DNA of 64,000 nt from Cydia pomonella. Its lineage: Eukaryota > Arthropoda > Insecta > Lepidoptera > Tortricidae. The notes under the pieces are model-generated. The model made no database searches. It was given only the letters and a program-made list of their open reading frames with translations, and was not told the DNA's origin. The stretch is taken from positions 9,300,001 to 9,364,000 of the forward strand of contig NC_084729.1 in the NCBI RefSeq assembly GCF_033807575.1, in the 5' to 3' direction. The translations under genes and the position numbers were made by a program. Of the stretch, positions 10,673-20,336 are shown piece by piece (within the stretch, counting starts at the first letter, position 1; each line of letters begins with the position of its first letter).

Positions 10673-10925
10673 AGTACGATTTCCATCAACCGGACCGGGT
10701 TGGGTTGGCTGCCGTCGTGTTGCAACGCAAAGAGTAAGTATATAGTTGCAACGGACGCTTGGGCACCGTGTCCATTGACCTGGCCGGGCTCATTCCGCTA
10801 GAGCCACGTTGCGGCGGATGCTGGAGCACCCAGCGGTGACTGACCGGAAGGAGCCGATCACATCACACTCGAGGACAGCCGTCCGCGTTAAGCCGAGCGG
10901 TCGAAAGCGGTGCCAATTTCATTCA
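10673..10925. other. GC-rich patch of unknown origin
   Basis: Base composition rises sharply against AT-rich neighbours, with strings such as CCGGACCGGGTTGGGTTGGC and CGAGCGGTCGAAAGCGG. Plus-strand frames of 74-78 codons run through it without recognisable domains. It could be a transposon remnant or an old exon. Confidence 0.35.
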
Positions 10926-10972
10926 AATAAGGATCTAATTTCTGCACAGACACTAAATTCCATTGGTAATTA

Positions 10973-11115
10973 TAGTATTTTTTTCAAACTCGATGGGTAC
11001 GCTGGCAGATGTCATCTTAATACAATTTTGTGAGATTTGTCGTGTTTAGACTTTGAAGGTTATATATTATATGGAGATGACACCTGTCACCTTACCCATC
11101 GAGTATGAAACACTA
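10973..11115. repeat. Family F MITE, copy 1
   Basis: Left TAGTATTTTTTTCAAACTCG then ATGGGTACGC and AGATGTCATC; right GATGACACCTGTCACC, TACCCATCGAGTATG and AACACTA are the inverse. A second copy lies at 47736-47872. Confidence 0.75.
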
Positions 11116-11390
11116 TTAAATTTATAGCACTTGAGCGCGATCCGAATGGACCCGTTCGGTGGAAATCGTACATTACGCTTTGGCCTGACTACTTGGGTAA
11201 GAAGTAAAAATAAAAAAAACTAATTTGCGTAACCATTTATTTTATTATCATTTAAAATTTTAACTATACTATTTACAATAAAATTACTTTTATACTCCCG
11301 AAATATATAACAATAAGAAAGAAAAAATAAATGAAGGTAAATCTTGAAAGCGTGTTTCATCTTCACCTTCGTAAGGATTCTCTGGCTTTA
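11116..11390. other. Short AT-rich spacer
   Basis: No feature recognised between the MITE and the LINE tail. Confidence 0.35.
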
Positions 11391-11636
11391 TTTTATTTTA
11401 TTTATTTATTTATTTTATTTTATTCGGAAAAACCAACAGCTTAATAAACTAAAACTAGGTTAACATAAATATGTATCAGGGAAGCCAATTACAGGTTTCC
11501 ACAGACAGGATACAAAGGTAGTCATATTACAGGTTAGCACAAAATTAAAGACTTTACAAACGCCAAAACATGCTATGAGAAAAGAAAGAAGTAATTTGTT
11601 TCTTATTTAAATCAATAAATTAAAATTAAACCTATG

Positions 11637-14540
11637 CTAATCTTCTGCAGGCAGGGGAGCAAAGAAACTAGATGCCATGAGGTTTTTAATTGTAGCAGGT
11701 TTCATCAGATGTAAATCCAGTTGATCGTTGCTATGACACAGTTCATTCATTGACCTCGGAGCTCGGACAAAGTATGAATTTTGACGATAGTTGGTTTTGG
11801 TCGGTGGAAGTGACAAAGGTCGGTAGTGTCTAGAAGAAGCTCTGGGGATACGAAAACTAATATTCATAACCAGTTCCGGGCTATCAACAGATCCGTTTAA
11901 GATTTTAGTTAAGTAGACTAAGTCAGTGATTTTTCTTCTCAAATCTAGGGGAAGAAAATGGTGTCTTACGCACCTATCACGATAACACAAGTCTGTAGTT
12001 TTAGTTTTGAATTGAAGGAATTTTAAAAACTTTCTTTGAATGGACTCAATTCGTTTAATGTAGATGTCGTAACAAGGATTCCACACAACGGATACATATT
12101 CGAGGATAGATCGCACAAACGAGCAGTATAATACTTTTATAGGCTTTACTTTTTTAAATTTTGATGTTGATCTCATGATAAAGCCAAGAGACCTGGAGGC
12201 TTTCTGTACTATTTTGTTTATATGATTATCAAATAGAAGCTTGGGGTCTTGATAAATACCTAAATCTCTGGTTGAATGTGAATTGGCGATGCTAGTCGAG
12301 TTAAGTGTGTAGTTGAACAAGATTGGGTTGGGTTTGCGAGTAAACGACATGGTATGACACTTTGCAACATTAAGGTCTAATCTGTTTTCGATACAGTATT
12401 TAGAAAATCTATTTAGGTCATCCTGTAATAACAAACAGTCGTTAACATTCTTAACAGCTCTATATATTTTAGTGTCATCAGCATAAAGAAGAAAATGAGA
12501 GTGTTTAAAAATGCAGTGGATATCGTTGATGAAAATGACAAATAGTAAAGGACCTAACAAAGATCCTTGCGGCACACCGGAAGGAATGCCAACCCAGGAT
12601 GAAGTAAAACCGTTTATTGCAACCGATTGAGATCTATTTTGCACATAAGAAGTGAACCATCTAAAAAGATTTCCGTGGATGCCGCAATTTAATAGCTTCT
12701 GAATTAGTATATGATGGTCTATTCTGTCGAACGCTTTACTGAAATCAGTATATATGGTGTCTACTTGGCCACCAGACTCCATGTTACGTGAAGTATAATC
12801 ACAAAATATTAACAAATTGGACTCTGTAGACTTATTTTTAACAAACCCATGTTGTTCGGTGATAAAAGATATTTTAAGAGATGAATAAACTTGGCTATGG
12901 ACGATTTTTTCTAGTATTTTAGCAAAAATACATAACTTCGATATAGGTCTATAATTTTTTATGTTAGAACGGTCACCAGACTTATGCACAGGAGTAACAA
13001 AGGCAGATTTCCAGATTCTAGGGACAGTGCCTTCAGCCAGGGATCGACGGAAAATAACACAGAGGGGATTAACGAGACTTTCAGCACAATTTGAAATTAA
13101 GATAGGCGGTATAAAGTCGGGACCTGCCCCTTTGTTAAGATCAACAGACTTTAACAGTTTAAGGACTTCGTTAGAGTTAATTTCAATGTCGCATATACTA
13201 GTGCTAGTAGCGGTAGGTTCAATCATAGGTTGAACGCCACTTGAGCTACTGCAGAGAAAGGTAGTTTTGAAATAATCGGCAAATAAATTGCAAACAGATT
13301 CACCAGTATCGGCTTGAGTAGAATCATATTTCATAACAGCTGGGAGACTCTGAGATCCTTTACTGAGCGATTTAGTGTATGACCAAAAATATTTTGGGTT
13401 ATCTACAACCGCGTTTTCGACTCTGCTGATATAGTTTTTGTAACAAGTCTCCTCTAACATTTTAGCTCTCCGTCTAAGTAATGAAAAAGTTTGTAAATCA
13501 GAAAGGCAGCCATACTTTTTATATTTCTGAAAGTACTTATGTTTTTCTTTCAACACTTTTTTTAAAGCCGGACTAAACCACTGAGGATATTTATTTGGGA
13601 AAACAATTTTATGAGGTATAAATTTATCTCTTAAATTGTAAATAGTTGAATTAAAAACCGATAAGGCGTCATCCAAAGACCCATCATTAAGAATTGTATC
13701 CCAGTTTAAAATATTTAGCTCGGCGCGTATCTTTTCGTAATTGCCTATTTTGTAATTATATACTTGTCTTGTATTAGACGCAAGGGGTGTCGAGGTAATT
13801 AAGCACAGTTGTAATGTCAAAGACTTGTGGTGAGCGTCCTCAGGTTCAGCAAGGGGACAGAGACAGGGATTTATTAGAAGCGGTTCGTTCGAGAACGCTA
13901 AGTCTAAGATTCTGTTATTAACATTATGTACTAAGTTGAACTGGTCCAAATTGTGTTGATTAAGGGTATCAAAGAAAAATACTTGAGTTTCTCCGGCCAG
14001 CCCACGTGGTTCGATAAGGCCATCGGGGAGTAAATGCCAATCTATATTAGGTAAATTGAAATCTCCTAATATGACAAATATATCATTTGGAGCAGATATC
14101 ATTATGTCATTTAGTTTGTTTGTAAAATTGTGCAATTGGGTATTAAAAGAGTTACCATTGTTTTCTGAGCATAAGTACAATGTACATATATTAATATTCA
14201 AACGATTGTTACGCGAACCTGTTAGTATTGTGACCCAGACATCCTCCGCCGAGGAGTGCCACTCAGGTCGCCCGTGAGTGGTGAACTCTTTCCGAACTGC
14301 CAACAGAACTCCGCCTCCGTACCGTTGGTCAGTGCGACTGTAGTCCCTATCTACTCGCCATACGAGGTATCGATCATCGAACAATTCACTATTACTAATC
14401 CCGTCGAATAGCCATGTCTCCGTTAATGATATGACGTCATAAGTGTTCAATTGAATATTTCTTTTAAATGAATTAGTTTTAGTGCGCAATCCTCTAGTAT
14501 TCTGGTAGTATATGTTTAAATTATGACCGGAAAATGAAGA
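11637..14540 (-). CDS. LINE ORF2: endonuclease-reverse transcriptase
   Basis: Open frame with about 950 residues from the first TTG at 14489; the endonuclease homology actually begins earlier, at NLNIYYQNTRGLRTK (about 14522), and the frame is closed by a TAG at 14541-14543 with no ATG between. Visible domains: AP-type endonuclease (LTETWL, then GDFNLPNIDW, then a His-rich DAHHKSL in place of the usual DH), then reverse transcriptase (YRPIS, DFSKAFDRIDH, GVPQGSLLGPLLF, and catalytic YADD at about residues 668-671), then a C-terminal region with SILEYVSVVWNP. It nicks target DNA and copies the element RNA. The lack of an upstream ATG suggests reinitiation, a non-ATG start, or a lost start codon. 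Confidence 0.9.
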   Translation of the reverse strand, partial: SSFSGHNLNIYYQNTRGLRTKTNSFKRNIQLNTYDVISLTETWLFDGISNSELFDDRYLVWRVDRDYSRTDQRYGGGVLLAVRKEFTTHGRPEWHSSAEDVWVTILTGSRNNRLNINICTLYLCSENNGNSFNTQLHNFTNKLNDIMISAPNDIFVILGDFNLPNIDWHLLPDGLIEPRGLAGETQVFFFDTLNQHNLDQFNLVHNVNNRILDLAFSNEPLLINPCLCPLAEPEDAHHKSLTLQLCLITSTPLASNTRQVYNYKIGNYEKIRAELNILNWDTILNDGSLDDALSVFNSTIYNLRDKFIPHKIVFPNKYPQWFSPALKKVLKEKHKYFQKYKKYGCLSDLQTFSLLRRRAKMLEETCYKNYISRVENAVVDNPKYFWSYTKSLSKGSQSLPAVMKYDSTQADTGESVCNLFADYFKTTFLCSSSSGVQPMIEPTATSTSICDIEINSNEVLKLLKSVDLNKGAGPDFIPPILISNCAESLVNPLCVIFRRSLAEGTVPRIWKSAFVTPVHKSGDRSNIKNYRPISKLCIFAKILEKIVHSQVYSSLKISFITEQHGFVKNKSTESNLLIFCDYTSRNMESGGQVDTIYTDFSKAFDRIDHHILIQKLLNCGIHGNLFRWFTSYVQNRSQSVAINGFTSSWVGIPSGVPQGSLLGPLLFVIFINDIHCIFKHSHFLLYADDTKIYRAVKNVNDCLLLQDDLNRFSKYCIENRLDLNVAKCHTMSFTRKPNPILFNYTLNSTSIANSHSTRDLGIYQDPKLLFDNHINKIVQKASRSLGFIMRSTSKFKKVKPIKVLYCSFVRSILEYVSVVWNPCYDIYIKRIESIQRKFLKFLQFKTKTTDLCYRDRCVRHHFLPLDLRRKITDLVYLTKILNGSVDSPELVMNISFRIPRASSRHYRPLSLPPTKTNYRQNSYFVRAPRSMNELCHSNDQLDLHLMKPATIKNLMASSFFAPLPAED

Positions 14541-14543
14541 CTA

Positions 14544-15045
14544 TAAGTAAAATAGAAGTTATGTCGTACAGAATTAACTATCGCTAAATGCATGCGCAAA
14601 TTAATAACAAATATACACTTCATAATACAAGTACAATAAGCGTTATAAATAATATATTTCAACTGATTTGCTTCTTTCGGGAGTATAAGTAGGGTACACT
14701 TTAAATAAGTTTTAAAAATATTTAAGCCCGGTACTGAGAACGAATTGTAAATACAATTATGATTTACTGCAAGCGATTTAGCTCCCAAATTACACAGCGA
14801 TATAAATATAATGAGCTCTAAGGTCATTTCAATAGGGTTCACAACAATACATCCAACAAAAGGGTTGGACCGAGACTGAATGAACCGGCGAGCGATAAGG
14901 AATTCAAGCGATAATGCACACAAAGACATACCCGTTACAGTGCTCCCCAACCGCAGGGCCGCTAAGTGAATACACATAAAACAGTAAACAAAAAAATTAG
15001 TGCTACTAAGTATTATTAATAGTATCGAGTGAACATTAGAGTAAT
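14544..15045 (-). other. Spacer between LINE ORF1 and ORF2
   Basis: About 500 bases between the ORF1 stop and the ORF2 frame. A hydrophobic 153-codon frame (14516-14977) lies here in another phase and resembles no protein I know. In most relatives the two ORFs are closer together or overlap, so this may hold an insertion or a decayed ORF2 start. Confidence 0.45.
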
Positions 15046-15969
15046 TTATATTTTCAGAAGGTCTTGATTCACTTTTATACGAAAGATTGGTGAAGTGTCC
15101 GTTTTTCGAGCTAGAATTTTGCAGTGTCTGGTCCAGATATACTTGCAGTTTTTTTCTTTTGCTAGTAATTTTGCCTCCCTCAGCAGCGCTTTATTGTGAA
15201 GAGTGAGATGGTCATTGACGTATATCTTCCCATCTCCATGGTATCCTATATCTTTAAGGGAGAGACTGCCATGCCTACGAGATGCAGCTATGTAGTTTTC
15301 TTTAGTGAATCGATTATTAAATGCCATAATAATATTTTTAACTGTCTTCTCGTGAAGATTTGGGACGCGAGCAATGTAATTAATATCTTCTCGTCGAACT
15401 TGACATCCTATCACTTGAGAAACCTGAGACACAAGCTCGTAGAGGTTTTCGGAGCTCTTCATCGGTATGCCTTTTATTTCTACATTATTTGCACGGGCCC
15501 ACTGCTCTTTCTCCTGCATGTCTTCATTCATCTTTGAGACCTCATCTTGCAATTTTTTTAAGTTGTTTATTTCATGTTCCAAGGTTTTTACCCTGTCGTC
15601 AAGGCGTTCAAGGGAGTTTGAGACTTTACCAACTGAACTGTGTGCTAACTCCACAGAATCCTTTAAGTGTGAAATGTCAGCCTTGATGGTCTTCACGTCC
15701 TCGACAAGAGAGGCAAGGGGCTCCAGTTGCCGTTTGATGGTATTTAATGTATCTTTCATTTCGTCGAGCTGTGCCACCAGTTGCGGGTCATTGTTACTGG
15801 AGGATGGATTATTCACACAATCAGAGCAGCGCCAAGAACCCCTCCGCGCACCGAGTTTCCTGAAATAGGTCTCTGAGATACCGGAACACGGAAAGTCAAA
15901 TTGACGCTTGCACAAGGCACAGGTTGGTCCGTCCGAGGTACTGTTGTCACACCGCGCGCACAAAAACAT
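15046..15969 (-). CDS. LINE ORF1: PHD finger, coiled coil and FP-type C-terminal domain
   Basis: 307 residues from ATG 15969. N-terminal PHD-like zinc finger, about residues 4-54: CARC, CALC, then C(S)GIS and CSDC spaced by aromatic residues. Residues about 62-165 are a heptad-rich coiled coil (VEDVKTIKADISHLKD, LERLDDRVKTLEHEINNL). The C-terminal half (EIKGIPM...VNDHLTLHNKALLREAK...YIWTRHCKILARK) matches the conserved domain shared by many insect LINE ORF1 proteins and the FP protein family. It is the RNA-binding chaperone and packaging partner of ORF2. Confidence 0.85.
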   Translation of the reverse strand: MFLCARCDNSTSDGPTCALCKRQFDFPCSGISETYFRKLGARRGSWRCSDCVNNPSSSNNDPQLVAQLDEMKDTLNTIKRQLEPLASLVEDVKTIKADISHLKDSVELAHSSVGKVSNSLERLDDRVKTLEHEINNLKKLQDEVSKMNEDMQEKEQWARANNVEIKGIPMKSSENLYELVSQVSQVIGCQVRREDINYIARVPNLHEKTVKNIIMAFNNRFTKENYIAASRRHGSLSLKDIGYHGDGKIYVNDHLTLHNKALLREAKLLAKEKNCKYIWTRHCKILARKTDTSPIFRIKVNQDLLKI

Positions 15970-16040
15970 GTTGATTTAATTAAAGCGACCCCTGCGTGGA
16001 CAGATTGGACAGCCCTGACGTAAAATAGGAGACGTGCGTA

Positions 16041-16419
16041 CTGTAAGCGATCTATCTACCGACTGAATGAATTTTGCTATTAATATGTATAATTCTAATT
16101 TAATTAACAATATAAATACCTCGTAATAGGATTAACATATTTACATTAAGAATTAAAATTCAAATAATTAGAAAAATACATTTTGCTAACCATTTAATGC
16201 ACACCAAGATTTTTAACAATATAGTTACCTACTTTAAAACCACAAACGTGCCGGCACGCTAAAATTGCCTATAAAATAAGCACTCACGATTTATTTTACG
16301 GAAACATAAAATATTAACATTCTCAATCATTCATACAAAATAACAAACAGCCGTCGTTCTCGCATATTAGGGTCGATATTTTTCGTTACATTTAGATAAA
16401 AATGGGTGGTGGTAATTTT
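16041..16419. other. AT-rich spacer upstream of the LINE
   Basis: No gene or repeat end recognised. Confidence 0.35.
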
Positions 16420-16740
16420 TGGGTCCGCGCCACGCAACCGCGCCGCGGCCGCCGCAACCGGGTCGTCAAAAGTCACGCCGATCTCAAAATTTCAAACTAA
16501 ATTTGAAAATATCGTCCGCTGCGGCACGTGAAGCGCGTTCAAGGTCACTTTGTCAGCTTAGACCATCGATGTTGTAGGAAAATCTATTGCCGGCGTGCCT
16601 CTCTCAAGCGCGAGCAACAATAATAATTAGGCTGCGCAGCCTAATTATTGCGAACTTAAAAACATTATTTCTGCGGCGCCGCGCCGGGTGTAAATGCTGG
16701 CGCGCCGCCACAGATGTTTTGAGCTGCAGCGCAGACCTCT
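16420..16740. other. CpG-rich patch with a 28-bp perfect palindrome
   Basis: Strings such as CGCGCCGCGGCCGCCGCAAC and GGCGCCGCGCCGGG stand out in AT-rich surroundings. At 16622-16649 a perfect palindrome centred on GGCTGCGCAGCC has AT-rich arms (AATAATTA on each side). It could be a promoter, a transposon remnant or an old exon; no open frame supports coding. Confidence 0.45.
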
Positions 16741-17003
16741 AATTTCAGTGAAGATGTTTAAATACATACAGTGAAATTACGCTTATTACCTATGTACATA
16801 ATAGGAAACTATTTATCCATCAAATCCTATCGAAATCTAACGAAAAAAAAATTACAACAAAATAAAAATATGTAATTAATAAGTATAGTAACTTGTCAGA
16901 AAGTGCTGTTTTGTCGCCACTGCCAAAGGTGAACAGTAACATAATTATTTATGCTAATTTTATATCTGAAATATCACATCCATTACATTATTTTTATAGG
17001 TAC

Positions 17004-17132
17004 CAGTGGCGGCGCGTCCACTATATCCGTTGGGCAAAACCGGACCTTCTTCTTCGAGAATTTTAGGATAAGACGAACCGAGATAGGATATTGGCAAGCT
17101 GGTAATCGAGTTCTATGGACGCACCGCCATTG
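17004..17132. mobile_element. Short hAT-like foldback element
   Basis: Ends CAGTGGCGGCGCGTCCA and TGGACGCACCGCCATTG are near-perfect inverted repeats of about 17 bp, in a 129-bp element. The CAGTGGCGG start is typical of hAT ends. The flanks (ATAGGTAC and TATGTATG) do not form a clean 8-bp duplication. Confidence 0.6.
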
Positions 17133-17482
17133 TATGTATGTACTTAACTCTAAATGGTATCCTTAATACACAACTTGCAATTAAATTATTCATTTATAAA
17201 TATTTATAATAATAGTTACATTATATGCAATCATCAGAATAATAAAATCTATAGTGAAGTTCAATATAAATGTCAAATAATGTCAACAAAACCAATTTAC
17301 CTTCATTACTTCGTAATCTCGCACTTTTTAATGACAACCATGACCTTAACAACAGTTAATATACTTAAATATTTTATTAATTTATATTAGTTTTAGTCCA
17401 AATATATGTTAATTATTAATATTTCAGTGAAAACAACCTTCGTAAGAATTTTAAGTTATATGTCAAATGCTAACCAAATCTG
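17133..17482. other. AT-rich spacer
   Basis: Low-complexity AT-rich DNA. No gene seen. Confidence 0.35.
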
Positions 17483-17740
17483 CATTGACATATGTATCTA
17501 GGGACGGGCCTTACGGGCAATAAGAATGGGGCCAGTACAGCGGTGTCACGCTCACGAATTCGAGCCAATCGTGCAGTCTCACGCCACAACGCGATTGGTT
17601 GATGAGTTCGCATCACGCGCGCGATTGGTCACAGCTAGTTGCATTAGACCGCACGATTGGCTCGAATTCGTGAGTGACACCACTGAACTAGCACCGTTCT
17701 TAGTGCCCGTAAGGCCTGTCCTTGAATATATATGATAATG
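17483..17740. repeat. Family D palindromic MITE, copy 1
   Basis: Left CATTGACATATGTATCTAGG then GACGGGCCTTACGGGCA; right TGCCCGTAAGGCCTGTCC then an AT-rich TATATATGATAATG. The subterminal CACGAATTCGAGCCAATCGT is mirrored by ACGATTGGCTCGAATTCGTG. A second copy is at 38431-38678 and a single end at 49711-49735. Confidence 0.85.
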
Positions 17741-17855
17741 AAAACCTGTTATATTTTGTTGGCATTTGCAATTTCTATTGAACTTCACTTTAGTTTCCTT
17801 AGCAGCATGGTATTAGCAACTGTTCAACGATAAGCTAGATATAGAATATCTAACT

Positions 17856-19067
17856 TTACTCAGAGTCCGATTCGTCACCGTCATCCGACGACTCAGAACT
17901 AGAGACGGGCTCACACTTTATAAACTCTATCTCTTTCGGCGGCTGCCTAGGCTTCCTCCCTCTCTTTCTCACAACCGGCTTCCCATCTTCCATCACCGTC
18001 TTCACCATCATTGATATCCTCTTCAAATGCTGCTGCTCATGCCTCTGCATATGGTTGTTTAAGTATCTTTTTATTTTAAACTTTTTCCCACACTGCTCGC
18101 ATTCATGCTGGTAATCGGATTCTTTCAATTCTACATGAACGGAATTATTATGTCGCCGCAAATAATGCGCGTGAGCAAATTCTTTGTCACATTTCTCACA
18201 ACGTATTTTAGGCTTATCTGGGTGAACTATCTTTTTATGCTTCTTCAGACGAATGGCGGAATGAAAATACTTGTCACACAAATCGCACTTGACTTTAGTG
18301 TCTAAGGAAGAGTGAACCTGCATGTGTTCTTTCAAGTATTGGTCGTTTTTGAACTCTTTAGAACATTCAGGACATTGCACTTTAGATTCTAAGGGCGGGT
18401 GTATGTTTAAAATATGTCGTTTCATATGATGACGCGATTTAAAAGTCATATCACAGAACACGCAAGGATGTCTTTCAACTTGCGAATGCTGGAAATGCAG
18501 ATGTCTGTTTAAATTCAAATGGCTTTTATAAACCTTTTCACATATTGGACACTTATATTTATCTTTATCAAGCCTATGGCATCTATCGATATGGTATTTC
18601 AACTTGTAAGGAACATTAAATTCCTTCCCGCACTCCTGGCATTTGATCTCCGGTAGGGTTGCCGGATGAATCCTCTTTACATGCATATGCAAAGCGCGTC
18701 TAGTCCTGAATTCCTGTAAGCAATATTGGCAGTAGCATTTTTCTTCTTCAGAATAATGCTTATTCATCCTATGCATGTATAAATAGTGTTTATTTTTGAA
18801 GGTTTTATCACAAATATCGCACAAGACTGCGGATTCCTCAGATGAATGTACTCTAGTGGTATGAAGGTAAAGGTTTTGGTAATTTTTGAACTCTTTATTA
18901 CACTTGTTGCAGATGTATCGCTTGGCGCGCTTGGGGAAGAGCACGGGCTTCCACGTGGCGAGGACTGACTCGTACATCTCGCGCTGCTCGTCGGTGAGAG
19001 CGTCGCTGGTGACAGAGATGAACTTCATGTCTTTGGGCGGGGGCGCTGGCTCTGGTTGAGGCTCCAT
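17856..19067 (-). CDS. Ten-finger C2H2 zinc-finger protein
   Basis: 403 residues from ATG 19067; a TTTCTAG acceptor three bases upstream of the ATG implies a 5' leader exon. The N-terminal 49 residues have no fingers and contain KFISVTSDALTDEQREMYES. Ten regular C2H2 fingers follow from residue 50 (YICNKC) to about 345 (HECEQC...HMQRH), with short linkers. The C-terminal tail has a basic RKRGRKPRQPP stretch resembling an AT-hook, then EIEFIKCEPV, whose IKCE fits the sumoylation consensus, and ends in an acidic Ser/Asp/Glu run. It is a probable nuclear DNA-binding regulator. It is a close paralogue of the gene at 25302-26525, in the same orientation 6 kb away, so they arose by tandem duplication. 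No specific target or orthologue name can be given. Confidence 0.9.
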   Translation of the reverse strand: MEPQPEPAPPPKDMKFISVTSDALTDEQREMYESVLATWKPVLFPKRAKRYICNKCNKEFKNYQNLYLHTTRVHSSEESAVLCDICDKTFKNKHYLYMHRMNKHYSEEEKCYCQYCLQEFRTRRALHMHVKRIHPATLPEIKCQECGKEFNVPYKLKYHIDRCHRLDKDKYKCPICEKVYKSHLNLNRHLHFQHSQVERHPCVFCDMTFKSRHHMKRHILNIHPPLESKVQCPECSKEFKNDQYLKEHMQVHSSLDTKVKCDLCDKYFHSAIRLKKHKKIVHPDKPKIRCEKCDKEFAHAHYLRRHNNSVHVELKESDYQHECEQCGKKFKIKRYLNNHMQRHEQQHLKRISMMVKTVMEDGKPVVRKRGRKPRQPPKEIEFIKCEPVSSSESSDDGDESDSE

Positions 19068-19264
19068 GGTCTAGAAACAAATGTTTTGTGAATTATTTAC
19101 TGTTGTTATTCTGCTCCGTCAGCCAGAATACATCAGAGGGCCTAGCCAAAATGACAATTAGGTACATCAACAAACGAATAGACAAAATGCGCCGGGAACA
19201 GACGCTGTGAAAACTCACGTGACTATTTCCATATTATATTATTTAAGTTCCAATTGGAGTTTTC

Positions 19265-19372
19265 TAGAGTCAGACCTAAATAAGTTGGCAGCAATTTTGA
19301 CAGCACAGACTGTGTAAGTGTTATTTTAAACGTCACAATTTCATATATAGAACTTAGTTGGGTCTAACTCTA
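19265..19372. repeat. Family H MITE, copy 2
   Basis: TAGAGTCAGACCTAAATAAG at the left and GGGTCTAACTCTA at the right, sharing TTGGCAGCAATTTTGA with the copy at 9755. Shorter than copy 1. Confidence 0.75.
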
Positions 19373-19788
19373 TCACCAATTGCCATCTTGGGTAAGCCCC
19401 CTGTAGCAGTCTGTTAAACGAAATGTTGCAACACATATGGAGTGACCCAGGTGTTTTTTTTATTATAACAAAATTTAGTTTTTCGCGGTAGGCCCGCTCA
19501 TCTCGCCGAAGTTTAAAGACCAAAGCATTTGAATGCTTTGGTATCTAATCTTGGGTTTGAACCAAGATTCTATTTCGCACGCAGTAAATATGTACTTATT
19601 ATAATATTCAACGTTTAGGCAGAGGTTCATTGTGGATCAAAAATGAGAGTCAAAATACTTTATATATGTATTTATTTATACACATTTCTACAAGCCACGT
19701 GAGACACGAGATTAAAAAGTTTGAAACTTAACTCTAACCTGTAAAGATAGTACATACATGTAAATAAATTTATATTATAAGGACATTC
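19373..19788. other. Spacer with a family B half-end
   Basis: TTTTTCGCGGTAGGCCCGCT near 19480-19500 matches one end of the family B MITE; the rest is unassigned. Confidence 0.4.
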
Positions 19789-20019
19789 TTACACAAATTG
19801 ACTAAGTCCCACGGTAAATCAAGAAGGCTTGTGTTGTGGGTACTCGGACAACGATATATATAATATACAAATACTTAAATACATAGAAAACATCCATGAC
19901 TCAGGGAAAAATATCTGTGCTCATCACACAAATAAATGCCCTTACCGGACACCCAGATGCCCAGGACCATCGGCTTCATATTAGGCAGGGTCACTACCCA
20001 CTAGGCCAGACCGGTCGTC
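19789..20019 (-). mobile_element. tRNA-derived SINE, copy a
   Basis: Minus-strand copy: head (GACCGGTCTGGCCTAGTGGG on the minus strand) contains an A-box-like TGGCCTAGTGGG, and the tail side reads ACAAATTGACTAAGTCCCAC with CTTGTGTTGTGGGTACT. The B-box region is mutated here compared with copies at 21150 and 23432. The body ATTTATTTGTGTGATGAGC is shared by all copies. Confidence 0.8.
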
Positions 20020-20336
20020 AAACTCACACACCGAACTTGTCAGTAGAAAAAGGCGCGAAATTCAAATTATCTGTGGGGAGTCAACTCTTCGCGCCTACAA
20101 TTTTTAAATTTGCCGCCTTTTTCTCCAGACAAGGTCGCTGTGCCAAAGTAAAGGTATTCTAAAATTGATGAAATTAGCTGCACATAAAAGAGAAGAGAGA
20201 AGGACTAACCAACAAGTCTCCTATCTATATTTGGATTTATTTTAGCTGCCAGTCCATGTTTTTTTACATAAAATTGCTACACAAAGTAGATAAACACACC
20301 AACAGTTTTGAATGATTCACGGTTAGTTTCACTACA
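20020..20336. other. Spacer with repeat-like GC strings
   Basis: AAATTTGCCGCCTTTTTCT near 20105 resembles AAATTTGCCGCGTTTTTCT near 61067, so an old dispersed repeat probably lies here. No gene. Confidence 0.4.

Larger units (their letters stand above)
11391..16040 (-). mobile_element. Near-complete non-LTR retrotransposon (Jockey/CR1 superfamily)
   Basis: Minus-strand LINE of about 4.6 kb: ORF1 at 15046-15969, ORF2 at 11637-14540, and a 3' UTR ending in an AATAA/AATAAA-type simple-repeat tail (11391-11434 on the plus strand as TTTATTTTATT units). The 5' boundary is approximate; no target duplication could be found by eye. Both ORFs are uninterrupted, which points to a young insertion. No RNase H domain follows the reverse transcriptase, unlike the I-type element at 52.9-58.3 kb. 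Confidence 0.88.

Noticed and set aside
14516..14977. 153-codon minus-strand frame between the LINE ORFs
   Set aside because: Hydrophobic, no known domain, different phase from both ORFs. Kept as spacer rather than a third ORF.
17004..17132. 8-bp target duplication around the short hAT-like element
   Set aside because: Flanks ATAGGTAC and TATGTATG do not match well enough to claim it.
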